Assembly: GCF_036785885.1 (NCBI RefSeq)
Contig: NC_092316.1
Span: 49,857,001-49,921,000, forward strand
Direction: 5' to 3'
DNA length: 64,000 nucleotides
From: Coffea arabica
Lineage: Eukaryota > Streptophyta > Magnoliopsida > Gentianales > Rubiaceae
Shown here: piece by piece, positions 1 through 11,978 of the stretch
How positions within the stretch are numbered: position 1 is the stretch's first letter
Layout: each line of letters starts with the position of its first letter
Position numbers and translations under genes: made by a program
Notes under the pieces: model-generated
The model's database searches: none
Told to the model about the DNA's origin: nothing
Seen by the model: the letters and a program-made list of their open reading frames with translations, nothing else

Positions 1-143
1 CCTTATTCTTATTTTTTTAAAAAAAAAAAAGACCAGATTTTAACATAAGAACAAAAGCATAAACATGATGTGATCATGTGATATTCCCTTTTTACCTGTT
101 CAATATTTCCCAAACATAAGCTAAATTTAACAAGTTAAGTTAC

Positions 144-1694
144 CATTTTTATATGGATTACTTATGACTTCGTTGACAACATCATAAGCATCTCCAAAAT
201 TATAGGTGGCATTTGGAAGGCTGTTGGACAAATCTGCAACAAGCTTGCCTGCTTGTTGGTTGAAGCTTTGGGCCAATTTGTTTGTCCTGTCCTGGCATTC
301 ACCAGACGAACTCAAAACCCTTTGGAGTGGGATGCAACCCATTGGTCCCAGTCCAAACACCATCACTTTCCTTGCCCCTAAGCCGTGCAGAAGCTACAAT
401 TTGAAAAAAGGAAAAATACATTAAAAAAAAAAAGATCAACAAAATTGTACAACTGCTTGAATGATCAATAATGGAGCTGCTGGAACTTGGAGCTATATAT
501 GCAATTTATGCTTGTGTAACATATACATATGAAGTATGGTATATGTATTAGCTATTTTTATTGATTAAACGCTTTAAAAACGTAAACATCTCTTTGAACT
601 AAAGCAGATCTGAATGCATACCACATATATAAAAGAATAATTTAGTAGGAATACTATCGTGTTAACTTCTTATAATTGAGGAGTTATCGATGAATTACCG
701 TAAGTTGATCTCGAAATGTACGCATCAAATACTGAACAAAAGTACTGTCATTGTAAGTAGAGGCATCCTTGTAAATTATAGGCATCAAGTAGTTGTTGAT
801 GAAGTCATTGCTTCCCAAAGCTACCACATAAACAGCATCCTGGAAAAACTTTTCAGCTGCAGTGTCGCCAAGTTTGGCCCTTATCAGTTCTTGTGTTCCT
901 TGAAACAACTCGATTTGTTTGTAGAAGCAAATTCTCTGGATCTGAATTTTGTGATTGTCCAATATATTTTAGTTTAGTAGGTACTACTTACAAGATACAA
1001 AGAGACAAACAAAAATGACCGAGAAAGCAATACCGAGAGGAAAAAAAAAAAAGAAAAAAGGAGGTGGATTATTTTTATTAGATAGAGTTGTGTGTCAGAA
1101 AAAAAAAAAAAAAAAGTATCATTTTACTCAATTTTTTTGAACTTACAAACAAAGAACCCGTCTCATTCAGAATCCCACCACCTCCAGAGGCATAATTCAC
1201 TCCACTGTCTAAGATAACGTCTTCAGTTAATGATTGATCCATGAATGCAGGAGGCCTTGGAAGTCCCATCTTATCGCCTGAAATTCACAAAACCATCCTC
1301 AAGACTCCAAACCAAATCACAGTAAACATCCAAAACAAAAGCACAAAATTGTTCATTCCAGCTCAAGACAAGGGCTAAAACGGCTGATTATCGCTAATCT
1401 TACCACAATAACGTTAAAAGATTGAATAAAAAGGAGTTAGAACTTCGAAGTTTTACCTACTATATCTGCAACCGTTCTGCCATTAGAGAACCTCCCATTA
1501 GGCAGCCCGCTGCCCATATCAATACCATACCAGGGAAGGTTTGCCTTAGCAAGGCTCTTGGATAGAAAGTTGTTGTTGCCCACATCCGAAAGGGAGTCCC
1601 CAAAGATGAATTGCACAGCTTTGCAGTCATATCCTTTGAAAAAGACAACTTGAAGAAGAATTAGAGATGCCAGAAATGCTACGAACAACCTCAT
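144..1694 (-). CDS. GDSL esterase/lipase, 5' four exons (partial)
   Basis: Secreted serine hydrolase of the SGNH/GDSL plant family, expected to hydrolyse acyl esters in the secretory pathway or wall; the natural substrate cannot be read here. Exons on the minus strand: 1694-1457, 1277-1147, 941-699 and 393-144. All have GT donors and AG acceptors, and the phases join in one frame for about 287 residues. The catalytic-Ser block FGDSLSDVGNNN (Ser about 34) follows a hydrophobic signal peptide starting MRLFVAFL. The block GGGGILNETG and the oxyanion block VALGSNDFINNY follow, then GLGPMGCIP. The DxxHP block with the catalytic Asp/His is absent: exon 4 ends at a phase-1 donor (GTAACT) and the last exon lies left of position 1. 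An upstream in-frame codon at 1757 would extend the protein, but the signal peptide favours the ATG at 1694. No break is seen; it looks functional. Confidence 0.93.
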
Positions 1695-1757
1695 ATTGTT
1701 GCATGAACTTTTTGGTTTTTTAAGGCCGAGCAAGAAATGCTGCGTACAACTTCGCAA

Positions 1758-3749
1758 TTAAAAGTAGTGGAAATTATAGTCAACAAAAAAGAGGGCTCAA
1801 CTGGGAAAGTGGTGAGGATCAATATTTGGTGGAAAGGGAATGTTTTGAGGGCAAGAATGGGAGATGGGTAGAGATAGTTTGATGAACCAACACAAGAGGT
1901 TTAAGATTCCAACCTAAATTCATCTACCTGCCTTCTGTTATAACGGCGGGAATCTAACGGGCCTGAATTTCAACAGTCGCAGCACTAGAATTCCTGGGTC
2001 GTTAGATTATATATGCAGTTGCAACTCCCAAGTATTAGTAGTTAATTGCTATTTTGAAGATAGAGTTTTTGAAGGCCGTTGCGTAAGTTCACCTAATATT
2101 AGATTGTCATTTTCGATAGATTGTGGACTCTTCTATCCTCTTCGTAGAAGTTTGGACCTTGGACTGTTCTTATAAGCAAAAAACTTAAGAAAAAAAAAAT
2201 AGACATTTTCAATCAGTTCGGGTATATATGAAAATGTTGAATATAGGCCAACTAGATTTTAACGCAGTAAACGGAAGGCAGATTTAGAAACTAAATTAAT
2301 CTAGCTTTGCTGAATTTTAGATCTAAAAGGAAATCTAATGCAACTATGAAGTTTGTCACTCTTGGCAACAAATTTTTCCTTTATAAATTAGTCTTACCCT
2401 TGCTCACATCTTGAAAAGAAAGAGAGGCACAAGTTTTTGTGGGATAGATTTGTTTTTCGAGTTATCTACTTCATGTGTATCCCAACAAGAAAACTGTATC
2501 AAATTTGGCCAAGCATAAGCACATTTTCTTTTTCAACTTTGTAAGGTATTTGAATTGATTAATGTTTTCTACACTGACAGTACAAATAATTCTTACACAA
2601 GCAGGTCTAAATGTATTTCAGTATGTGAAAAGGAGATTATAGATGTAACCAAAATATATGTGTAACAAATTTAAACCTATTTATGTTTAAAAAAATCTAT
2701 ACTATATATAAAATGGAAAAGTGTCCATTTGGTATAAACAGTTCATGTCGCTTAATGTTATGCCAAAAATGTCCTTTAAAATTAATTTTCAAATTACTCA
2801 AATTTCCTCTTTTTCTCTACCATGATGTTAAGTAACGTCTACTCATATCACTTCTTTTTCTCTACTATGATTTTAAATACAACAACTTCCTAATAAACAA
2901 AAAAAATAAAAATAGTACTCTAATGTTATATTAAAAAAATGCCTTTTAAAAAAGCACATATATCATCTAACATGATTCTATATATAATAGTTGATTATAA
3001 AAAAAATAATTAATTATATAATTTTGAAATAAGCACACACACTTAGGGTGTGCCATAGAGCATTAATGACACTAATATGATGTAGGAAGAATCAGAACTT
3101 GTACATGTTAAAAATTCATATGATGTAGGAAGAATCAGAACTTGTACATGTTAAAAATTTGTGGGTCATGAATCTAAACTTTTTATGTTAAAGGATTCTT
3201 TCACCAACCGTGTAGAAATCTATAGCAAATTGGGCCAAGTCTTTGGGCCTCCCACAGATATACTAACTGACGAAGAGAAAAACAGCGATCAAAACTATTG
3301 TTGGATCTCTTGGGCCAGTGTACAAGTATTTGACTTCTGCTAAATCTGTGGCCCTTGGATTTGGTATGGACTTACAGAATTCCAATTTCTTGTTACTTTT
3401 GTTTCTAATGAGTCCAAAGAACTGTCAATTTACGATCATGAGAGCCCAAATGCATTTGCATGGCGATCAATTAATTCCTAATTTTAATCCTTCATCTCTA
3501 CGGAATTCTTACTTTGGCATCTACACCTCAAAGTATGACATTTTAGTTCTTAAAGTTTAAAATTTGTTCCACTTAAATAAAATCTAAAATTTTATTGACA
3601 GAGTTTATTTAAGTGGGACAAGTTTGATACTTTAAAAACTTAAATGTCCAATTTTAAACTATAAGGACCAAAATGAGAAGGGTATAATTGAAAAGTGCAA
3701 AGTAGAACTAACCAGTTTCTTTTGTAAACCAAAAAATATTAGGTTATTA
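1758..3749. other. intergenic, upstream of the GDSL gene
   Basis: No gene is recognised. The stretch nearest 1758 should hold the GDSL promoter, but I could not identify a convincing TATA element. The remainder is AT-rich with short unrelated open frames. It contains the small tandem duplication at 3075-3159, listed separately. Confidence 0.5.
3075..3159. repeat. tandem duplication, 43-bp period, two copies
   Basis: The 42-bp unit starting ATATGATGTAGGAAG occurs at 3075-3116 and again at 3118-3159 with no mismatch visible. Perfect identity suggests a recent local duplication, for example by replication slippage. No coding role is seen. Confidence 0.9.
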
Positions 3750-3759
3750 TTTCAGGGAT

Positions 3760-4323
3760 GGATTAATTTCACTTTGTACCTCCATACTGATATCACTTTC
3801 CTAATTTGGAACCCAAACTCTTAATTTTGGACACTTTGCACCCTAAATTCTCAAGTTTATCAAATTTAAATCCAATCAGTGACTACATTCACAAATTAAT
3901 GAGATAAAAAGCGGTGAAATCAATGACAATGTACCGTTTTGTTCTAATTGCAATCCTTAACTTTTTGGACCACTTTTAGTACATTTTTTATTGATTTATA
4001 AGGTTTAAATTACTAATATTATTACTAAAGTTAACGAGATAAAAAGATGATGCAAATTAATGATAATGCATGATTTCAATTTTTTTTGATATCTTGGCAT
4101 CTTTTGATTACTTTTCACACATTATCATTGATTTACAGAATTCTCTATGTCATTAATTTTGCTAAAATTATCATTGATTGGATTTAAATAGGACAAATTT
4201 AAGAGTTTGAAATACAAAATATCCAAAATTAAGAATTTAGGGGTATAAAATCTCCGAAGTTGAAGTCAAAAGTATAAAGTGAAAAGGTGATATAAGTTAG
4301 AGGTTGCAAAGTGGAGTTTGTCC
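3760..4323. mobile_element. Mutator-type foldback MITE with 10-bp TSD
   Basis: The two ends form long imperfect inverted repeats. The left arm starts GGATTAATTTCACTTTG; the reverse complement of the right end starts GGACAAACTCCACTTTG. Similarity continues for over 100 bp (for example ATTTAAATCCAATCA in both arms). The element is bracketed by a perfect 10-bp direct repeat TTTCAGGGAT at 3750-3759 and 4324-4333. Long terminal inverted repeats with a 9-11-bp target duplication point to the Mutator superfamily; there is no coding capacity. The family assignment is inference; the boundaries are directly seen. Confidence 0.8.
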
Positions 4324-4333
4324 TTTCAGGGAT

Positions 4334-4717
4334 ATAATTTGATCAGGCACTGTCATCAATGTCAAAGGAGATTTGAGCTTTGGCATGAACTCCATTTTTC
4401 CAACAGCTATCTATGCATGAAGGAACAACTTCATTCATTAAAAAAAAAAGTTAATTCTACCAATTGCATGCCATGTCAACCATATTCATGAAGTAGTAGT
4501 TGAAAGCCAGAAGGTCCTTCTGGTTTGGTGCATTCCTTAAATCACTCGGGCATTGATCTTGTTAAAGAAGTAACAAATGAGCATGTACATTTTTATCTAA
4601 TTTGGAAAATTAACAAACTATCTGCACTTTGAGTCACTAATGGCGACATAGACACTAAACTAGATTTCATTTGCAGCTAAAAGTTACTTCTACCGTTATT
4701 AGCCTGAAGTTGTAATA
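4334..4717. other. intergenic, nothing recognised
   Basis: AT-rich single-copy-looking DNA between two MITEs. No reading frame, RNA gene or repeat could be supported. Confidence 0.5.
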
Positions 4718-5051
4718 CTCCTTCCGTCCCATTTTGATAGTCCTGATTCTTTTTTCACACAGTTTAAGAAAAAGTAGTTAACTTTGTTGGAACAATCAAT
4801 TTAGGTAGTTATTTTTCTAAAATACCCTCACATTAATTAGAATACAATTTTATGCAAACTTGAATTGATGGTAAAAAAAGAATAAACTCTCATTAAATTG
4901 AATTGGGTAGGTTTATAGTAACAACAACTTACATTAAATAAATGTATTTTAGAAAAATTAAAATACAACTACATTCTTCAATTAGAAAATGGACTATAAT
5001 TTGGGACAAACGAAAAAGGAAAACAGGATTATCAAAGTGGGACGGAGGGAG
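4718..5051. mobile_element. Stowaway (Tc1/mariner) MITE, copy 1
   Basis: About 334 bp with the classical Stowaway terminal motif: the left end reads CTCCTTCCGTCCCATTTTG and the reverse complement of the right end reads CTCCCTCCGTCCCACTTTG. The inverted similarity continues through GATARTCCTG. It is flanked by TA on both sides (4716-4717, 5052-5053), the Tc1/mariner target duplication. No coding capacity. A relative in inverted orientation lies near 62393-62700. Confidence 0.93.
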
Positions 5052-5105
5052 TATCATTTTTTACCAAAGATTTGATGGGAGTTACTCTTAATATAGAGTC
5101 TAGCA

Positions 5106-5345
5106 GACCTTAGAAAGTCTCCTTTCTAACCAGACAAAATGATAATTGAATAATAATTATTTTAAGCCCTCTTTCTCTCTCATGAATTAATTAGGTTAGA
5201 CATGATAAATGACGTCAATTCCCTAAAAGGAGGGAAAAAATATGTAATATTCCCTGCAAATTTATTTTTGGTAGATATGTCGCATTTCCTCGTTTCAATA
5301 AAACTCATTGGGTTATCATCGTGAATTGAGAAAGGTAGATTTTTA
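5106..5345 (+). repeat. segmental-duplication block A1 (paralogue at 16602-16758 and 17446-17560)
   Basis: From GACCTTAGAAAGTCTCC onward this block is clearly similar to 16602-16758, sharing TGATAATTGAATAATAATT, and then to 17446-17560, sharing GCAAATTTATTTTTG. Relative to the other copy it lacks a short GC-rich stretch (about 17475-17510) and an inserted pair of repeats. The LINE entered 27 bp to its right. Confidence 0.8.
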
Positions 5346-5401
5346 TGATTGTTCCACAAATCGTAAATTAGTTTTTTTTTTTCCAAACGATAAAAATTGC
5401 A

Positions 5402-8400
5402 TTACTTGAAAACAGAAGAAACAAGGTTTGGAGCAAAGGCCCCTACATCCATTTTGGCTATACTACTCAGCCAACTTGGAAAAGACTCCTTCCAAGCAAT
5501 CTCAGAAACTAATTTTAAGGCAAACTTTGCCAATTGATGGGATACATTATTCCCTTCTCTTTTGACAAACGAAAACAGGCAAGAACTGAAGTCCTTGTTG
5601 AGTGCCATAATATCAAAAAGGACAGCACCTGCTAAATGGTCATTCAACTTTTTGTCTCTAATCTGATCCACAATTCTCTTGCAATCAGTTTGAATAATAA
5701 TGTTTCTCCAACCATTCTGCTTGGCCAACACAAGCGCATGCCGGATAGCTCTTGCCTCCTCAACAATTGGAATGCCCCTCCTGTCTTCACACCCAGCCCA
5801 AGCTCCTCTTAACTTCCCTTCCATGCATCTAGCCACAACTCCCCAACTGGCCTTTGCACCAATTTGTTTGATAGGTGCATCAGTATTTAAACATATAACA
5901 TTTTCTGGAGGTGGCTCCCATTTCACAGGTCCTCTTTCAATTCCCCTACCCTTTTCGTCATCCTCCATCTTTACTATGGAAACATTCTGGAATTCTAACC
6001 ATTCCTGAACAGCCTTATTACTTGTCAAGTCTGGACATCTCCCTTCCCTATTAAATTGAATCAAATTCCTAGACTTCCAAATCTGCCAAAGCACATTAAT
6101 GGTCAGCTCAATGTGTTCCCTTCCCTCCTTTCTAACCTATGCTTCCATCAGACTGCCCCACCAATGCCAAAAACTATATATGTATTCATTCAACCCCTCC
6201 CAATTAATTGGAGCAACCTTCCAAATCAGTTCCGCATGCTTACAGAAAAAGAACATATGCTCAAGAGTTTCTGTCCTTTCTCCACAGCAACAACACCTAT
6301 CATCTCCTTGTCCAGTCCTTCTCCTAACTGTTTCATTTACTGGCAAAATTCGCTGCAGGCATTTCCACACAAAGTGTTTCAGCTTATGTTTAACGTTCAA
6401 CCCCCATAGCAATTTCCACACCCCTGACTTAAATTCATTCCTACTACTACTCCCCTGTTGCTGGCATACCCCCTTTTTTTTCCTCTGCAAGTCTTTAGCC
6501 ACCGCATAGCCAGTCTTTACAGTGTACTCCCCTGAATTAGAAAATCTCCATACTAGCCTGTCCTTACCACCACACTTACTAATTGGAATATCAAGTATTC
6601 TTTGACAATCCTCCTCCTCAAAAACTTCTCTAATCATATCCACATTCCAAATCCCATCAGAAATCAACTCATGCACTCTTTGTATATGACACTGTTGAGG
6701 TTTACATGATCTGATTTTCCCATACTCCTGATCTAACAGCCACTTATCCTCCCAAATATCAATCTGCTTGCCATCCCCAACTCTCAACCTCACCCCTTCT
6801 TCCAGCAACTCCCTAGCACTGAGAAAACTTTTCCAAACCCAAGAATCCCTAGCATTGATATTCATTTCCCAAAAGGAGGATCCTCTAAAATACTTCCCCC
6901 TAACATTCCTACTGACTAACAGATTTGGCCTTGTCAAAATCCTCCATAATTGCTTCGCAAGCATTGCTGTATTGAATTGCTGCAAATCTCTAAAACCCAA
7001 CCCCCCTACCATTAACCTCAGATAACTTCCCCCACTCCATCCAATGAATTTTCCTAATATCATCCCTATCCCCCCACCAAAATTTTGCCATTTCTTTACA
7101 AATGTCCACACATAAACCTTTTGGCAATTTGCAACAATTCATGGCATAAGCTGGTAAAGCTAAAATCACAGATTTTAAAAGAATTTCCTTACTTGCATTG
7201 ATCAACAACCTTTCCTTCCATCCCCCCATTCTTCTAATGACCCTTTCCTTAATGTAGCTGAACACTTGTTTTTATGGTCTTCCTATAACCAGTGGTAGGC
7301 CCAAATATTTGCTTTGCTTAGCTTCCATCATGCCTCCCAAAGTATCCAAAATTTATGCCTTTTCCCCTTCCTTTGTGTTCTTACTAAAAAAGACAGAAGA
7401 CTTTTCAGCATTTATAATTTGTCCAGAAGCCTTCCCATACAGCTCCAACAGCTTCATCACCTTTGCAGCTTCCTCTTTGTTAGCTTTACAGAAAATCAAT
7501 GTATCATCTGCAAAAAAGAGATGAGACAGTGCTGGGCTATGCTTGGCAATCTTCAGACTAGAAATTTCCTGCCTGACCATAGCACTCTTGAGTAACCTGG
7601 ATAATCCCTCAGAGACAAGCAAAAAAATATATGGAGATAGAGGATCTCCCTGCCTAATCCCCCTTGTAGGTATTACTAACCCCTTTTTTTCCCCATTCAA
7701 GTTAAAAGAGTGTACTACAGATGACATACACTTAAAAATCCAGTCCCTCCACTTTTGACAGAAACCCATCTTTTCCATTATTTTAAGCACAAAAGGCCAC
7801 TCAACTCTATCATAAGCTTTGGACATATCAAGCTTCAAAGCCATAAAAGCATTTGTTCCAAACCTTCTGTTATTTAAGCAATGAATAAATTCATGAGCAA
7901 TAACAACATTATCAATGATTTGTCTTCCTGGGACAAAAGCATATTGGTTTTGGCTGATACAACAATTGAGAACAGGTTTTAATCTGAGGACCAGAATTTT
8001 AGAAATAATCCTATAGACAACATTACACAGACTGATTGGTCTAAACTGAGACACCAGAACTGGGGAATCGACCTTAGGAATAAGAGTGATGATAGTTTCA
8101 TTAATAGCCTTTAATAACTGGCCAGAGTGAAAAAAGCTAGAAATAGCATTGATCAAATCAGCTTTAATCACATTCCAATAATGTTGAAAGAAAGCAGAAG
8201 TCATACCATCAGGCCCTGGTACTTTGTTTGGTTGTAGGGAAAAAACAGCATTTCTGACTTCCAATTCTGATACAGGTCTAACCAGCATTTCATTCATTTG
8301 GTCTGTGATAACTAGAGGAATATCCCTCAGTGTTGATTCAATCTGCTGAGGATTACTGGAAGTGAACAACTCCTGAAAATACCCCTGAATCTCATTTGCA

Positions 8401-9568
8401 ACTTCTTGCTCTGAATCACACCAAGTACCATCACCCTTTTTTAAGCATGAAATATTGTTCCTTCTCCTTCTTTCTGCAACACTTGCATGAAAAAATTTCG
8501 TATTTTTATCCCCCTCCTGCAACCATTTAATTCTTGCTTTCTGCCCCCAAAACACCTCCTCTCTCTTTTAAGCCTCTTCCAATTTCTTCTTGAGCTCCCT
8601 GACCTTTCCAATCCTATTTGCATGCCCTTCATTCTGAACCTCTGCAAGTTTCTGCCTCAACTCCCTTATTTCATTCTTAGCATTATTGTTCCTCTGCCTG
8701 TTCCAGTTCAAGAGAGCAACCTACAGCTCTTTATCTTTTGGTGTAACTTGAAACATCTAGAACCATCTTGTTGCCTTCCCCATTCTCTACTAATGAGTTC
8801 ACCTACCTCTTTATGTTTTAACCAGTTCCTATCAAAAAAGAACCTTCTTTTCCACTTCCTCCCACATGAATCAGTATCTAAAAGCATCATAGCATGATCA
8901 GAGGCCTCATTCTGGATATGTAAGCATTTAGCCTTCTCAAATTCCTTTCTCCATTGTCTACTACATAGTACTCTGTCCAATCTTTCCTTTATTTCCTTAC
9001 CCTCTTCCCAATTGTTTGACCAAGTCCATGGAATTCCTTCAAAACCAATGTCAATAAGCTGATTTTTGTTTACAAAATCCCTGAACGTATGAAAACTCCT
9101 TTCGGGCCTTCTACAGCCTCCCCATTTCTCATCATTAGATAAAATGTCATTCATATCCCCTGCCAGTACCCAATTCTGGCCCCATAAAATTTTCCTACCC
9201 TCTATAACCTTCCACTACTTTTCCCTAATCTGGTCCTCACTACTAGCATAAACACATATCAGCCACCATCTAGCCCTATCCCCAGTCCTTTCCATTAGCA
9301 ATTCAATAGTAAAATCAGTATATAGTACCTTACATATTTGCAACTCATTCCTCCACAAAACTGCCATTCCACCAGCCCTCCCAACTGGATCAACCACAAA
9401 CAACCTGTCATACCTTAACTGTAGTCTTACTTTATTCATAACATCCTTCCTGTTTTTTGTTTCAGACAAGAATATCAACTCTGGGGAGTGGAGTTTGACA
9501 CTCTCCTTAAGCTGGGGAACTGTCAAGGGGCTCCCAACACCTCGACAATTCCACACCAGAGCTCTCAT
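5402..9568 (-). pseudogene. LINE ORF2: endonuclease-RT-RNase H, disrupted
   Basis: Order along the minus strand: AP-endonuclease start (LVWNCRGVGSPLT, LIFLSETKN) from 9568; reverse transcriptase around 8450-7350 (GPDGMTSAFFQ, YAFVPGRQIIDN, active-site box FADDTLIF); the plant LINE zf-RVT region around 6400-6150; and an RNase H domain at 6094-5402 (NTDAP, EARAIRHAL, QTDCKRIV, GNNVSHQLAKFA). Breaks: TAG at 9215-9217, a frameshift near 8715, TAA near 8567, a stop at 7353 with disturbed frame down to 7265, a frameshift near 7010-7040, and TAG at 6137-6139. Similarity continues in each new frame, so this is one decayed gene rather than several. The RT and RNase H catalytic residues that can be read are still present. 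Confidence 0.92.
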
Positions 9569-11013
9569 TGGGCTTTGGGAGCCCCACTAAGGTAGGACTC
9601 CACCACCTCAGTAGATAATTCCATCCCTACTCCAGTATCATCTATCTTATATTTTTTTTGGCATTCATTCTCTTTGTCCACTGCCACACATAACTTCCTT
9701 TTGCCCCCCTCATTATCAACTTCCATTACTTCATTTTTGTTTCTCAGAATTGCTCGATTGCCCACCTCACGAACTAGTCTCTTCCATCCTTTATTTCCAT
9801 TGTTCTTACCAGCTCCCCTCCCTAAGCAAGAGGTTTGATCCAGTTGTTTATCTGCAGGATCTGACCCCTTCCCCTTACTCTCACGCACCTTGTTGTCTAT
9901 AATTGATCCATCAATCCACATAGAGTCATCCAAACCTTTGTCATTCACAACCTCCCTCTGACACTCATTCTGTATCTTCCCTGTAATTCCTATGCTTGAT
10001 TCTAGATTAACATTACTGCTTCCCCCCAGATCATTCCCCCTCTTCTTACAAACAACATTCAGAGGAGGCTCCCTCTTAGCACCTTCCATAAAAGTCCCTT
10101 GTTTCCTGTCCTGAACCTCCTCCTTCGCAATCTCCTTAACAGTTGTATCTACACTAACCTCAACCAACTTCCAAGGAAGTAGTAATTGGTCCTTTTCCTT
10201 TTCTCCCCACCCCCTGTTTAGAGATACATCCTCACCCCCGTCCCCTTCCTGAGTACATGGAACATCCTGTCTTTTGTTTGGATTTCTTGCAGTACTGGCC
10301 TTCAACCAAGCACCATACTGAGCTTCTTTACCACTATTAACAACCTTCAAACTGCAATTTCTCTCACTATGCCCCATAATCCCACAACAATAACAAAACT
10401 CAGGACATTTCTCATATCTAAATTCAATCCATCTCGCACTTCCCTCCCACTTCACTGTAGTACCCCTCAGAAGAGGTCTTGACAAATCTATCTCCACCAG
10501 GATTTTTAAATGTTTCCCCTCCTTACCACCTCCGCTTGGAATTATAACTTCCTTAACAGAGCTAAAGACCCCTCCAATCTTCCTCCCAATTTCCTTAGTA
10601 ATCCAGTGGATAGGTAAATTCCATAACTGGATCCAAATCCAAGTCTTATTAAAAGCTTCATCCCTACGTTCTAATCCCTCTTCCCATGGTAGAACAACTA
10701 AAGGCAAATTATCATATATCCACGGTCTTCCCCGCATCACTTGCTCCATGTCCTGACTATTAATGAAGATAAACTGAAACAGATTTACCCCAATCTCTAC
10801 TACTTTTAACTTCCTCACAAAAGGCCACATGTTATTCGCAAAACTCTTAATACCTGAAATATTTGCATATTTCTCCCCTATCACTTTACCAATAATACTC
10901 AACTTACACTCAGTCACTCCATGAACCACATCCGATCCATCCAATTCAACACCGTCAACCTCAGCTTCAGTCAGAACAAATTTCCTCAACACTTCTTCCA
11001 GTTCCTCAGTCAT
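9565..11013 (-). CDS. LINE ORF1, gag-like nucleic-acid-binding protein
   Basis: Intact 482-residue frame starting at ATG 11013; nine more nucleotides are open upstream but begin with TTG. The N-terminal two thirds resembles the plant LINE ORF1 / DUF4283 type (SIIGKVIGEKYANI, GRPWIYDNLPLVVLPW, LWNLPIHWI). A CCHC zinc knuckle follows (CYCCGIMGHSERNC). The C-terminal half is hydrophilic and lysine/glutamate-rich with low complexity. Such proteins coat LINE RNA in the retrotransposition particle. The stop codon overlaps the ORF2 start as ATGA at 9565-9568. That this frame is still open while ORF2 is broken is notable, but expression is unknown. Confidence 0.85.
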   Translation of the reverse strand: MTEELEEVLRKFVLTEAEVDGVELDGSDVVHGVTECKLSIIGKVIGEKYANISGIKSFANNMWPFVRKLKVVEIGVNLFQFIFINSQDMEQVMRGRPWIYDNLPLVVLPWEEGLERRDEAFNKTWIWIQLWNLPIHWITKEIGRKIGGVFSSVKEVIIPSGGGKEGKHLKILVEIDLSRPLLRGTTVKWEGSARWIEFRYEKCPEFCYCCGIMGHSERNCSLKVVNSGKEAQYGAWLKASTARNPNKRQDVPCTQEGDGGEDVSLNRGWGEKEKDQLLLPWKLVEVSVDTTVKEIAKEEVQDRKQGTFMEGAKREPPLNVVCKKRGNDLGGSSNVNLESSIGITGKIQNECQREVVNDKGLDDSMWIDGSIIDNKVRESKGKGSDPADKQLDQTSCLGRGAGKNNGNKGWKRLVREVGNRAILRNKNEVMEVDNEGGKRKLCVAVDKENECQKKYKIDDTGVGMELSTEVVESYLSGAPKAQ

Positions 11014-11978
11014 TTTGATCAATCCAAAGCTATTCCCCAGTCACCACAGACACAAAGAAATTCAAACACCAGTAGCCTGTCCAAAAAAATAGAAACCAGA
11101 AAAACTATGACAGAAAAAATTCAGGATCCAAGCTAAACCAAATGAAAAAGACAAAGTGAAGCCAATAAACTAGAGTATATGAACGGAAAATGGAAACACA
11201 CACAGATCTGTAACAGATGAAAGAGCCTGGGCTAAGATTGTAAAAAAACTCAGAGAAAACACAAAAAACCACTGCGACTGAAAAGAAAACAATAAGCACA
11301 AAAGAGAAGACGACGACAACTGAAAAAGAAGAAACAAAATTAGAACGAAAAACGATCGAAGCTTAGCTCAAAACTTCTACTGCCAACGATCGGGACTCCA
11401 AACCAGATTTCAAACAGTGGACTCCAAACCAGGAAGATAACATCATCATGATACCGCATTATTATCCATTGAATTCACCATCGAAGAATCAAGCAAAGGA
11501 TCTGAAATTTGTTTTGTTTTCTGCTTTTGGGTTTTTTTTTTTTTTTGAAAGAAAGTACGGGAAATTTGAAATTTTGAAAAAACCTAGTAAACACCTACTA
11601 AAGGTGAAAAAGGCTCCCCACTTTGAGAGAGAAACATAACCCACCTACAAGAGGGACATCCAATATGAATTGTAAATTAGTTTATTGGAATACTGATTTT
11701 TTTTTATCCATCTCTCTCTACACTCTTTTCACTACCAATTTTGAGGCACAGAATTCGAATTCAAATTCTAAATCTGATAACGCGTAGAGAGCTCTAAGAG
11801 TTTTTCTATGACCACTGGACCAACCCCAGTAATTATTGGAATACTAGTTGTCACAGCGAATATGTTCTCGCTTTAAATGACTTGAAGGTTTTAGGAGAAG
11901 GTCCAACCTCCTGACTTTACACCACTGTGCTGCAAAAAAACAAAAAAAAGGAATAAAAACTTTACATCACTATGGTTT

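Larger units (their letters stand above)
5372..11667 (-). mobile_element. L1-type non-LTR retrotransposon (LINE), full length, decayed
   Basis: A complete insertion on the minus strand, about 6.3 kb. It runs from a 5' end at 11667, through a leader of about 650 bp, ORF1 (gag-like) and ORF2 (endonuclease, reverse transcriptase, RNase H), to a short poly(A) (plus-strand T run 5372-5382). A 13-bp target duplication brackets it: AATCGTAAATTAG at 5359-5371 and AATTGTAAATTAG at 11668-11680, with one mismatch. The poly(A) tail, variable-length TSD and protein order are diagnostic of L1-clade LINEs. ORF1 is open; ORF2 has stops and frameshifts, so the copy is not autonomous. An intact 5' end is uncommon, since most LINE copies are 5'-truncated. 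Confidence 0.95.
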
